In this document: piece by piece, positions 11,093-22,482 of the stretch | Layout of the letters: every line of letters starts with the position of its first letter | Numbering within the stretch: the first letter of the stretch is position 1 | DNA from: Przewalskia tangutica | Taxonomy: Eukaryota; Streptophyta; Magnoliopsida; Solanales; Solanaceae | Assembly (NCBI GenBank): GCA_029844215.1 | Contig: CM056730.1 | Location: 55,812,924 to 55,876,923, forward strand | DNA length: 64,000 bases | Direction of reading: 5' to 3' | The notes under the pieces: generated by a model | Told to the model about the DNA's origin: nothing | Database searches by the model: none | What the model saw: only the letters and a program-made list of their open reading frames with translations | Program-made: the position numbers and the translations under genes

Positions 11093-12200
11093 ATGCCTCG
11101 CGTAAGGCAACGGGCCCGAAGGGCAAAGCGGCGAGAGGATCTGCGAGTAAAGCGGCGGCGAGACCACGATACACGAGCCTCGATCCGCGATGCAGGCGAG
11201 AGAGATGAGTTACAAGGTAGGCGATTAATGGCGAGTTGTGGCAGACTTGAGATATGGGCCAGCGGCGGTTCGATGACGATGGTTCACCCTAGATCGGATA
11301 GTTCGAGGCTACGGGATTTTTACGAGTTGTAGGCGCGAGTTTTATGGGTCGAGGCACGAGGATGATCCGCGAGAGTTCATCCAAGCGATTCTGACGGATC
11401 ATGAGTGATCAAGGCATCGGAGGTCGAGTCGGTGGCCACAGGTTCCACATCAGCTGCGTGATACCGCATGATCGTAGTTTGATTCTTGGGAGCTGTCGGG
11501 GAGAGCATGCACTTCAGCGGTATGGAACGAGTTCTCGAGGCTTTTCTTGCACATTTCTTGCCTCCCGGATGAGGAGGGCTCGGTAATGATTTTTGGTGTT
11601 CTGGCGAAGCAGGCGTGCACGGTTCGGGAGTCTGATGTGAGTTCGACTCATTGGCGTGCGTCCGCGTTAGTAGCTAGTATGGAGGATCGAGTGCACCGAT
11701 ATGTTCTGAGGCTCGATGATTGCCTTGCGAGAGTTGTTAGTGTAGCTCTTGGTAGGGCATGGACATTGCCGCGTCGCAGCGTATACACTTGGATGTGAGG
11801 CGGATAAATCGACGGAATGACCAAAGTCAGCGAGAAGAGGCGAGCAGCGAGGTCCTTTGGTGACTTTCGAGGCGGACGCCTCGGCCAGCGAACTAGTTAT
11901 GTACCTCGTCGATGCAGTGGTCTCCACGGCTTTCGGGACGCCGGGATATTCGGGAAGCGGTCGGGGCTCTGTGTTTCAGATTTTCGGGAGAAGCGAGTGC
12001 TCGCGGATGAGGTGCCACTTGTCTCGGTGTGGCGTTGTGGAAAGCTTCATAAGGAGAGTGTGTCGTACTAACTCGGGAGATTGTTATTTTGCGGCCAGCA
12101 GGGCCATCGGCAGAAGCTGTCCAGGCGAGTAGCACTGGTAGGATAGCATGGACTACTAGAAGCGATTGCGGGTTCTTCACCTTCCGTAGCGAGCAGGATG
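11093..12200 (+). pseudogene. R2 gag relic, single zinc-knuckle module
   Basis: Gag would form the particle shell and bind element RNA. The start MPRVRQRARR matches MPPRKATRAQ of interior A of R3. Capsid-like sequence follows, with traces near 11520-11580 of the WDEF..FL..FLPP block and near 11680-11740 of MEDRVHRYVLRLDD. One nucleocapsid knuckle region is at about 12010-12130, where CGQQGH can be read out of frame. Many frameshifts separate the pieces. Unlike R4 and R5 the capsid part is present, and unlike R1, R4 and R5 there is only one knuckle module. Confidence 0.7.
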
Positions 12201-12918
12201 TTTGTACACCGGAAGGCCGGTAGAGGTCGCGATGGGAGTTCGATTTTAGCGGTCCTTGAACCGCCTAGTTTGAGTATATCCTTAACCTCAGAGTTTTGTT
12301 TGTATTGATGTTGTTGATGTGTTTAATGTTATGTTTGGATAGCTTTGTGCTAAAATGTGATTTAGAAACACAGTTAGTGAAAGGGTAAGTCACAGGTAGT
12401 GTGAGATGGAAGTGGTAGCTTTCATGATGTGAAATAGTAAGATTGTTCGGATCGGGAACAAGAGTTGGCGATTGGGGGTCGGGTTGAGGACCATTTGCGG
12501 TCAACGTAACCGGTTTGGGGTGGGGTCGGTTCAGGTGGTCCCGCCAGGTGGTAGGGTCACGAGGGTGCTATGCCCAAGTTTAGTTGACCATCGTATGAGT
12601 TCGTGGGTGTGTTCGACCAGAATCAGTTCGGGAAGGCCGGGAATGGCCTTAGGGGAAATCGAGGTTAGTGAGATGACCAAGTTTGGAGTAGTGACTCGAG
12701 GGTTGGAAACAGAAGCGTTGACAGAAGTGTGGTGCGGATACTAGAACGAGTTCGAGTGTTCGTGACGAGTACTACAAGAAAGGGGAGAAGTGAACGTGTG
12801 TTTTTGTGGCCAGGTGTGGCATGATTATTTTAAATGCGTATAGCGGTGAAGACTATCTTGGCGCTTTGTTTGTTTGAGACCTAGAAGGAACATTCGGACG
12901 AATGTTTCTAAGGAAGAA
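12201..12918 (+). other. R2 non-coding 3' interior and polypurine tract
   Basis: This stretch has no convincing gene. It contains the segment GGTGGTCCCGCCAGGTGGTA and the following CCCAAGTTTAGTTGACC, which recur in every interior. A short integrase-end scrap near 12660-12745, the palindrome (12890-12905) and a shortened purine run AGGAAGAA (12911-12918) follow. Confidence 0.65.
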
Positions 12919-15900
12919 TGTTATACCCCGTATTTCAGTAATATGCGTATGGGCGTCGTCACGAAATTTGAGCCTTAAGTAGGCATAGTTTGAAATTTGT
13001 ACACAAGTGCAGAAAGAGTCGTTTTCGACGAAAGCGTTTCCACGACTTACGTTGGGAAAATTCGGCTATGTCATTTAGTATTTTGCGGATTTTTAGGCGG
13101 CGGAACATTTTTGGACCAACGGGAGGTGACACTTGTCACCTCGTTGGGCAACAAAGAGAAGGCTTGGCCTTGGCCGATTGGCTCCCTCTTTTGTGCCTTG
13201 CTTTGTGGCTTGTTTTGTGGAGTGTTTTGTGGGTGCACTTGGCTTGATCTTGGCCTTACACTTGCCTAACACTTGGATGGATCTTGGCCATTGGTTGGCC
13301 TTTGGTTTTGCTATAAATACCCCCTCTCTTTGAAGACTTCTTCATCCACTCTTCACTTGCCTAAGTCTTGAGAACCCTCCTCCTCTTGTTGACTCGTCCA
13401 AGAGCCCTCTCCCTTGTGAAGGCCTTTTGGCGAAACCTTCCCCTTTGTGAGCCTAAAGCGAGAACACCCCCTCCCTTAGGGTGTTGTTCTCGTGTGGTAC
13501 CCCCCCCCCTTTGTGGTATTAAAATACTCCTCCAAGTATTGTTATAATGCCCAAAATACCTTAGCCTTATACCTTGTAGTATTCCAAAGTTACCTCTATA
13601 CGTAGAGTCCGGAAATACTACCTTTTGTCCTTTTAGTCTCAAACCGAAACCCTAAGGAAACCTTCACTGTTGGTTGAAGTTTTGGAGTAGAAGTTGGATA
13701 GAACTTCTAAGGGTTGTTTGGAGCACTCGGAGTAGGAGCTAAACCTTGCTCAGGCGCGACATTATACTCGGATAATTTTGGGCTTATCGAGGTAAACACT
13801 ACTGTCCTTCTATTGTAATTGGAAATTACATGTTGTAAGAATATATAGTTGAAGTATACTATATATAGAACTATACTTAGTACTGTGGCAATGTCTTTTG
13901 ACTTAAGCCTGAAGAATTAAGAATGAAGCGTATTCTGATGAGACTTGTGTAGTATTCTTGTGTAGTAGAATTGTACACGTCCAGGTTAGGCGTGCAAAAC
14001 CCCACTCTGGTTGGCTTGGTAGCGGCCTCGATAGAAGGAGATTCTGTTGTGGCGAGGAGATCTTTGCGAATTTTACGTAGAATATGGAGCGATGAGATCT
14101 AGATGTTAATAGGCGCCTTGTGGCCTTATAGGTTGAAGTACTACGTGTGGCCGCGATTTACGTGGCTTAAGGAGTAGCCGACGGTTTGAAGTACTTGGAG
14201 CATTTTGCTATTAGTCGATACTCGTCGCGAGGTATGTGAACCTCTTCCCATCTCTTCCAGCATGATATGTGTGAACTATGTGGTACGGTAGACGTACATG
14301 TGTTAGCTGTGTTTGATTGTTTTTAAAACATAAAGTGTTATAACGGCTTTATGGGAAGTTGGTTATAACAGCTTTATGTAGGTAAGAAAATACTTTGTGG
14401 TTTTAAAAGGTAACTGATGTGAATTATAACTGGCTTGTTATAATAAAGAACTTGATGTATTTCAAAAGATTTATAATCGTTTTGAAGGAAGAGTAACACT
14501 TGGTTTTAAAGGTTTTAAAAAGAGTTATACTAGCTTTATGGGGAGTTAGGTATAATGTCTTAAGAGAGGTAAAGAAAATGGTTTACTAATGTTAGAAGTT
14601 AAGAGACTTGATCTTATAAGATAAGAGACTTAACTTATTTGTTTAATGTGAATGTTTGTGTGAAACCTCATTCGTGAGTAATGAGTACTTGGTTTTATTT
14701 AAGGGATAATGTTTTACTGATTTTGGAAATCAGAATGTGTATCGACAGACCACTGCAGCGTTAATAAAGGAAAATGTATTGAATAATGATGAATTGTATT
14801 AAAACCAGTAGAAACCTCCATCTGCATAGAAACTAAGATGAGACAAAATGATATACATTTTCTAGATCATGGTCTTTGTAATAAGAATGTTGTAAACAAG
14901 AATAACCTACTCTCGTAAGACATATATTACTCAATTGTTCTAAAAGGAATCAAGTGATTAAGTTTATGAACTATGAAACCATTTGAAAATGAGAAGCTTG
15001 AGTTATTGAAACTAGGCAACCGGAACTTAGGAAAAGAATGATTTTACTAGATTTTGAAAAGGAATGTGGGTTGGTCATTCTAATACTACGTATCGGGTGA
15101 CTTTGATAAAAGTAATAGATCTCTTTTAAAAGGGATTTAACGTACGTAGTACTTTAGGGTTAAAAACCCGGACTTTGGCATAAAATGAAAGTAACTTGAG
15201 TTGTGTAACTTGCCTATGCTTGTTGTTGCGTAACTTGCTTATGCTTGTGGTGATAGCCTTGGTTGTGCAAGAATTGTTATTTATGGACTAGCTCTCCATG
15301 AGGTTTCTTACTGTTCGGCCTTGGTCCCTGGTGGTCGGCTCTCGTACTTGCCCCGTCTCATGGATGATTCGGCCTTGGCACCCGGTAGTCAGCCCTCGCA
15401 CTTGCCCCGTTCAGTATAGTGACGAAGTCTCGTGATACGGCCTTGGTCCCTGGTGGTCAGCCCTCGTACTTGCCCCGGTCAGCTACGTGACCGGCCACAG
15501 TCTCCGATGGTCGGCTCTCGCGCTTGCCGTGACGGCCGTGTTTTGGTTGCATTGTATTATTATTCTGGTCGGATCTGGTAGTTATACTTGTCTGTCACGG
15601 TTTTATAACACAGGTGGGACACGGTGTTCATGTATAATCCTTGGTATTGTTATATCATAAGCTAAGCGGTGAGGAAGAAATTCCACGCACGAGTGATAAT
15701 TTGGAGGCGTGAGTCCTGTCTTGATATAGCGGTTATATGTTATATCGTAGTTTGGTCATCATACATGTCTCCCGCTTTATATAGACTATTATGATTTCAT
15801 TTACGGTATTCTGATTTCACATACTTAGTACTGTTATCGACCTCCTTGGCTGCGTTCATCCGCAGTAGAGGTACATCGGTTGTCGATCCGCGTTTAGGAT

Positions 15901-16230
15901 CTCATTTCACGTTTTGGGAAGCTCGTTCCGTCGGAGGCTTATCTTTGGTATGTTACCACAGTGCGTAAGTTCTTATGCGTTCAGGTATGGCGGGGCCTGT
16001 CCGTCATAGTTGTTGTATAAATCTTAGAGGTGCAGTAATCTTGTTGTGGGCGGGGTTGTAAAAGGATTAAAGCTATTCGGGTTTATGTATATCTTGAAGG
16101 CAATGTTTTGGTTGGCTGTTTATTTATTATATCTCATATTTCATGTGTAAAGTTTTATTTCATTTGGTTTTCTCGATGTTGTATCACTAGGGTGCCGGGT
16201 AAGGCACGATGTGGGCCGAGTTGGGCGTCA
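12919..16230 (+). repeat. R2 3' LTR
   Basis: It starts TGTTATACCCCGTATTTCAG and ends near GGGCGTCA. TATAAATA is at 13312-13319 and the type II array at about 15311-15545. After it, R1 interior sequence resumes (CTCCACTGTCAT). Confidence 0.87.
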
Positions 16231-17607
16231 ACCGGCTCCACTGTCATAAAAAGTAGGAATCCCGTGCAGCCTTACAACCTCCCTGATACATAACATCTCG
16301 CATAACCCTCTGCCGATGCGATCTGGCGAAAGACAAGATGGGCTGACCCCACCGGCCCTACTACTGGTCGAACGCATCCATAAACTCGCACGATGGTTAC
16401 CTAAACTTGGGCCTAACACCCTCGTGACCCTATCATCTAGCGGGACCACCTCAAACTGACCCCACCACATTCCGGGCTGCGGGTTGACTCGCGATATAGC
16501 CTCAACCCGACCCACTTCGTACTAAACTCTCGTTCCTAGTCCGGAACAATCTTACTAATTCACGTCATGAAAGCTACCACTTCTATCTCCCATTACCCAT
16601 GGAATTATCACACAAATACACCACGTATACTATGCACCCTGACAACGATCAAACGTACAATCCTTTACTCAAGATGGCCTTGCATCTAAGGTCTCCATGG
16701 TTATCTGTATTCTATGGCTCAAAATTTTCTCGTCCCCAGACTTACCCTTTTCAACTACCCATGTTTTCTAATCCACGCCTAACACAATGCTACCCGCACA
16801 TAGCACTCCACATGTATCTACCATAACGACCTAAACAAGTCTCTTAAGGGCTGAAGATATCTCTGTAACTACTGTCTCACTTTCCCTTTGTCGCTCTAAT
16901 CAAATCCTGCTCTGCTGGGCGCATAACTACAGAAGGTGATGAACCACCATCGATCCGAAGGTGAGTCGTAACATCCGCGCCACCTTTGGTCGGACAATTT
17001 CGCATAAAATGGCCTGCTGTCAAGCATAATAAGTTGTCAAGTAGTCGACACTCCCATAGAACACCTACCTGATGGCCATACCGAGGTGGGGGTGGCCTCT
17101 CAGCTAACACCCTTCCTCTCAGGCCACTGAATCCATGGCCCGACTTGGTAGGCTAAGTCATCCCACCTGTATCCCTCCTACTAGGACATTCTCTCCTCAC
17201 ATGGCCCTGACGGCCACTGGTAAAACAAGCACCCGTAAAAAAAAAGACGACATTCCCCGGGATGACGCCTACCACATAGTGAACACTGAAGGAAAACCGA
17301 ATCTGGCTGGCTAGAACCTATGTAAATCTGTGAACCGGAAACCCTGGAGTTCTGACCAACTCCTAAATACCCCGAATGTCCTGAAGTCTGCGGAGGACCA
17401 CTCTGTACTGGCGGAGGCGCATAACTAGTCTGCTGCTGAGAAGGTCCGCCTAGAAAGTTACCAAAGGACCTGCTTTACGGCCCTCTTCACGATCTTGGTT
17501 AATTCGTCGATCTCTACGTTCCTCAGTCTGCTACGCATAAGCCTGTACGCGGGCAACGTCCATGCCTGACTGAAGAGTTACTCTTGTACCTCTCTTCACT
17601 AGATAAT
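16231..17607 (-). pseudogene. R1 interior, middle part: gag C-terminus and 3' non-coding region
   Basis: On the minus strand, 16877-17607 encodes the C-terminal half of R1 gag, continuous with 56254-56880 once R3 is removed. Traces of LVKRGTRVTLQSGMDV and ERRDRRINQDRE lie just inside the R3 boundary. A first nucleocapsid module near 17210-17290 reads CSLCGRRHPGEC, and a second near 16990-17060 keeps GHFMRNCPTK. There are thus two modules, as in R4. Frameshifts and stops are present. 16231-16876 is the conserved non-coding block between gag and the integrase relic. Confidence 0.75.
17603..17607. other. R3 left target-site duplication ATAAT
   Basis: ATAAT directly before TGTCACG is repeated at 56249-56253 directly after GGGGTGTAACA. 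Removing the region between restores the R1 gag frame ...GLDDY-LVKRGT. This proves that the whole three-LTR array sits at one insertion site. Confidence 0.92.
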
Positions 17608-18389
17608 TGTCACGACCCGACCTCGGGCCCGCGACTGGTGCCTTACCCCGGGCACCCTAGTGATACAACATCAGAGAAAAATTAGCGGAAACAAAAACTT
17701 AAACAGGAAACAAGATACAAGATAAGAAAACAGGTTAACCAAAACGGTCACCTTCCTGTATATACAATATAACCGAACAGTTACAATCCTTTACAAATCC
17801 TGCCCACAACAGTACTACAGACCTCTAAGAATGTAACAACAACTATGGCCAACAGGGCCGCCATACCACGAATGTACAAGTACCTACGATGAGGACTATA
17901 CCAAAGATAAGCCTCGGAGAAACGGAGCTTCCCAAGCTGACTGCGATCCTATGAGCGAGGATCAACAAGCGGTGTACCTACCTGCGGCATGAACGCGGCC
18001 CGGGGAGGTCGATCTAACAGTACCAGTATGTGGCCCGAAATCGTAAATGAAATCATAATAGTCTATATAAAGTAGGAGACATGTATGATAACAAACTACG
18101 ATACAACATATAAGCAATCATGTCAAGTCGTGGACTCACGCCTCAAGTCATCACTCAAATATAACAATGGATCTCACGCCAACATCAATCATGCGTGGAA
18201 TACCTTCGCTACTGCGGCGATCTATGATATAATAACAACAAGAAGTACGTGAACACGGGTCCCACGTGTCATAAAAACGTCTGGGGCAAATGCGAAGGCA
18301 TAGCTACGAGATCCAACTGCGCATCATCAATCGGCCGGGCAAATGCGGAAGCGGCTACCAGAACCTACCGTATCAACAATACTAAACAA

Positions 18390-18770
18390 CCATATCACGA
18401 AGGCGACACGTGGCAATGCGATAGCCTCTACGGATCCTCACTGCGCCACGTAGGCGGCGGGGCAAGTAACGGGCTAACCACCGATCACAACCGTAAGTCA
18501 CGAAGCCGTCCAAACCGACTCGCGAAGCTGACACGTGGCAAGTGCGATAACCTCTACCAGATCCTCCCTGCGCCACGTAGCTGACGGGGCAAGTAACCAG
18601 GCTAACCACCAGATCACAACCGTAAGTCACGATACTTTGCCGCGAAGCTGACACGTGGCAAGTGCGATAACCTCTACCAGATCCACCTGCGTCACGTAGC
18701 TGACGGGGGCAAGTACCCATGCTAACCACCAGATCACAACCGTAAGTCACGAGACTTCGCCACAAATAAC
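18390..18770 (-). repeat. Type III minisatellite in LTR-A, period about 120 bp
   Basis: There are three units. The motif GACACGTGGCAA recurs near 18406, 18531 and 18651, spaced about 125 and 120 bases, and each unit also contains GGGGCAAGTA and AACCGTAAGTCACGA. The arrays at about 24670-25045 (LTR-B) and 52555-52930 (LTR-C) are homologous. The open frame 18382-18765 is a product of this repeat. Confidence 0.85.
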
Positions 18771-19239
18771 AATAATGGTCACATGCCCCCGGAATCCCTC
18801 ATCGGTGTAGACATGCCCATGTGACAATAATAATGGAAGCATACCCGTGGAATCTTCCGTCACTGCCGGTACGTCCAAGTAAGTTCACAAAAAGTCAACC
18901 GGCCCTCCATCGAGAGACGCGGTGGTATAGAAATACAATACTTGCACAACAAAAGCTATCACAACTAGCATAGGCAAGTTCAACATACTTTTAGACTTTC
19001 ATTAACATGTAAATTGATTCACCATTTATATAACTCGAGTACTCCCATTTTGTGCCAACAATCCGGGTTTTAACCCTAAAGTACTACGTACATAAGTTCT
19101 TTCAAAAAGATCCATTTCTTTTACAAAGGTCACACGATACCCGTAGTATCAAAAATAGAGTAACTATTTTTATTAAGTAAACCAAAACAATTTCCATGCT
19201 TTCTTTTTAAACCAAATCACTTCTCCCTTTAAAGTCAAG

Positions 19240-19414
19240 ATTTAATCTCCCATTGTAACGTCACCTTTGGGTAGACGACCCATCCCTCCTCTCTTTCATT
19301 TCTTGTTTACTTCTTACGTTGAGGATTGAGAACCCTCGACGAATGATTGTAGCTACCTGTTTTTCCGTTTTTCTTTATAATATTAGCATTTACCTAAAAA
19401 AAAAAAAAAAAAAG
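19240..19414 (+). mobile_element. 175-bp poly(A)-tailed retro-insertion in LTR-A
   Basis: LTR-B (25505-25520) and LTR-C read AAAGTCAAGTTACC without interruption. LTR-A has about 175 extra bases between AAG and TTACC, ending in 18 A (19396-19413). The body is unrelated to the LTRs. A 3' poly(A) and a short possible AAG duplication point to LINE-type retroposition of a short RNA, either a SINE or a transcript 3' end. I see no clear tRNA A-box/B-box pair, so its class stays open. Confidence 0.65.
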
Positions 19415-21061
19415 TTACCATTTTAAATCCAATAATAAAACCATTCTTTTACCTACATAAAGTCGTTATAACTAACTTCCCATAAAGCTATTATAACACT
19501 TTATGTTTTAAACCAAATTAAGACAAGACCATACCTTTCTTTTAAAGCAAAAACTCTTCAATTCCTCAAGTCTCTTTTCTTTTAGAAATCAAGTTCCTTA
19601 CTTTGGATTTTAAGAAAAATCAATACTCGTTATTAATGATCTTATTAAAGCAGCCATGATCTAGGAAATGTAATACAATTTTGTCTTATCTTAGCTTCTA
19701 TGCAGATGGAGATTTCTACTAGTTTTAATATAATTAATTGTTATTACATTTTCCTTTATTAACGCTGCAATGTATTGTTCGATAATTATTCCCATTTCCG
19801 AAATCAATATAACATTATTCTTTTAAAAACCAAGTACTCATTACTCACGAATGAGGTTTCACAACTTTTTAACACAATTCAAGTCAAATACAAGTCAAGT
19901 CTCTTATCTTTTAAAAACAATCAACCATATTCGTTTAGCACGTACGCGTCTGGTACTACATAGTTCACAATAATCATGCTAGAAAAGATAGGAAGAGGTT
20001 CACATACCTCGCGACGATTATCGACAATTAGCAAAACGCTCCAAAGTACTATACCGCACTGGCCTTTTCCACCCTTCAAGTAGAATACGCTACTCGTAGT
20101 ACTTCAACCTATAATGGTCATAAAATGTCTATTAACCTCTAGCTCTCTTCGTAGAATATTCTAAGTACAAGGTCACTAAATTCTACGGAAAATCGGACAG
20201 CACTTCCTTTGTTTCTACATACTTTGCCACCATTTTCAAGGCCGAATTCAATAACCAAACGCCACATTTAAGGCTCAAATTAATTCAGCAAATACCAAGG
20301 GGATTACACGCCCAACAATACGTGTAAAATTCCGCCCCACAATTACCACCAACTAGTCCACAATACAATCCAAAATACAATGTTATTCTCGGCTAACAAC
20401 AACACTACTTCTCTTTCAATTTCTATTTCAATACAAGTTGTTGTTCCAACATGCTACATAGTCATAAACCATTTCAACAACTATAATTCCCTCTTTATAT
20501 AACATGTGACAACTAAACTAGTAACCAACTTGAATTACAATCTTAAGGGCTAACATACTAGTTTTTTTTGGATTAGGGTTCCAATAGTCAATTCACTTAT
20601 CAAACTTCATAATATAAACCTCATGCTTGCTAATATCCAAAGCTACAACAAGTAGTAATCTTAATTACTAAAACGACAAGAATTATACCTTTACAAGCCC
20701 TTAAAATTTCCAAGTTTCAAAGTCGCTCCTTAGCAATTCTTAGCTCATTTCCTTAAGTTCCAATCCGCTCCAAGCATTCCTTAGAAGCCTATGAAGAACC
20801 CATCTTCAACTTCCAACTTCAAAGTTGAAGAACTCCATAAGTTTCCGCCTTGCGACTAATACGAAAACGCCACTTTTCCGGAATCTTTCTATTGAGATAA
20901 CCTTACAACACTCTTAGGAACCTAGGGTTTAAGTCTTGTGAACAATGGAACAAAACTACAATTTTTTTGTGTGGATGTTTTAGCAAACCCGAGAGCACCT
21001 AATGTAGGACAAGTCTTGAAATTTTTCTAAGTGTTGAAGAGCAAGTCTTGCACTAGTTGGG

Positions 21062-21069
21062 TATATATA
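21062..21069 (-). promoter_or_regulatory. LTR-A TATA box
   Basis: TATATATA on the minus strand, inside GTATATATAAAAC on the plus. The same site is present in LTR-B (48946-48953) and LTR-C (55058-55065). Confidence 0.55.
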
Positions 21070-21553
21070 AAACAATTGAGGTTCAAGATTAAAACAAATG
21101 GGTGGCTAGGATGAAGATCACATGGATAATGGCCAAGAGGACAAGTTGACTTGGTCAATACACTCAAGCTTGAAGACTTTCATCCACAATGGTCAAATGA
21201 CCATCCTATCCTTGCATTAAATCATCCAAGACCATATGAGGGGGTGCCACATGTCGCCCTCTCATTCGTTCATAAAATTCCGTAACCCTCGTGGGTCCCA
21301 CAAAACGTAAAATTTCCTCGGGTGGGCCCCACGTGACCAGATCCGCAAAATATAATTTCCATAATTCTTATAAGTTCTTAAAGTCTTAAATACCAAAATT
21401 GAGAATCCAATTCTCAATAATAAACCTCTTTCCTTCACGTAGTTCGAAAACTTTTCTGTCGAAAAAATCACATCTTTCTTCCTTTCCAATATTACTGTCG
21501 TATTCTCGTACGTACGTCCTCACATACATACCCTGGAACTACGGGGTGTAACA

Positions 21554-22482
21554 TTCTTCCCCCCTAAGAAATATTCGTCCCGAATGTTCCTTCTAAGTCT
21601 CAAAACATACACGCGCCGGTATAGTCTTCCCTACTATACTTACAAAACCAATTATGCCACACCTGACCATAATACAACACATGCGCAAAACTCTAATCCA
21701 AGCCAACGAGGAATCATCTCTAACGACACAAAAGCTTCCACCCATGGTCTAAAGGATACATTCTTCACCTCGTTACTTCACAAAATGATCACTTCCCTTC
21801 TCTTAACACATGTTCACTCCTTCCCTTACTCGTCGTACCTTTCTCGAAACCCGAACTCTTTCTAGTACACGCACTGCATGCCGTCTTTGCTTGATTTCCA
21901 AAACCTCGAGTTACTACCTCGACCTTGGTCATCTTACTAGCCTCGATTTCCTAAGGCCATTCCGGCCTTCACGATCCGATTGCAGTCGAACGCGTCTGAA
22001 CTCGTATCATGGTTATCTAAACTTGGACCTAGCACCCTCGTGACCACCACCTAGCGGGACCACCTCAAACTGACCCACCATTCGGCTGCGGGTTGACCGC
22101 GACCGCCTCAACCCTACCCATTATCGCGCCAAACTCTCTCGTTCCCCGATCCGGAACACTCTTACTAATTCGCGTCATGAAAGCTACCACTTCTATCACA
22201 ACTACCCCTGGAATTATCACACAAATACTCCACGTATACTATGTATTCTGACAAAGATTAACCGTAAAGTCTTTTACTCAAGACGGCCTTACATCTAAGG
22301 TCTCAACTGTCATAATTTCTAAGGTTCAAAATTTTCTCATCCCCAGACTTACCCTTTTCACTAACCAGGCTTCTAAATCACATTTTAACACAAAGCTATC
22401 CGAACATAACACTTAACACATCATCATAACATCAATACATACTAGTTTCTAGAGGGTTAAGGATATACCTGTAACTACTGCT
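21554..22482 (-). other. R3 interior A: polypurine tract and non-coding 3' region
   Basis: The polypurine tract (21554-21567, complement) and a palindrome with one mismatch (21571-21588) are followed by about 900 bases without a supportable gene. Included is the GGTGGTCCCGCTAGGTGGT-type block near 22050, shared with R1, R2, R4 and R5. No integrase relic was seen, unlike R1, R5 and R7. Confidence 0.7.

Larger units (their letters stand above)
7573..16230 (+). mobile_element. R2: complete non-autonomous LTR element in R1
   Basis: R2 has two LTRs (7573-10899 and 12919-16230), a primer-binding site, a gag relic and a short polypurine tract. R1 sequence continues on either side: a related interior near 63830 reads straight across the equivalent site. 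The flanks are AGCGG (7568-7572) and ACCGG (16231-16235), a 5-bp duplication with one mismatch at a CCGG-like site. The interior is only about 2.0 kb, shorter than either LTR. Confidence 0.88.
17608..21553 (-). repeat. R3 LTR-A (3' outer LTR)
   Basis: It opens TGTCACGACCCGACCTCGGG and closes GGGGTGTAACA. It contains a type III minisatellite (about 18390-18770), a 175-bp poly(A)-tailed insertion (19240-19414) that LTR-B and LTR-C lack, and a TATA box near 21062. Its U3 palindrome is degraded to CCACATGTCG. Without the insertion it matches the length of LTR-B. Confidence 0.9.

Noticed and set aside
13640..13670. Telomere-like AAACCCTAAG
   Set aside because: Single units in an LTR block that recurs in other elements, not tandem telomeric repeats.
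18382..18765. 127-codon frame with RGYRTCHVSASR repeats
   Set aside because: It is a direct translation of the 120-bp type III tandem array.
18390..18770. CRISPR-like array
   Set aside because: Units are long, contiguous tandem repeats without unique spacers, inside a plant LTR.
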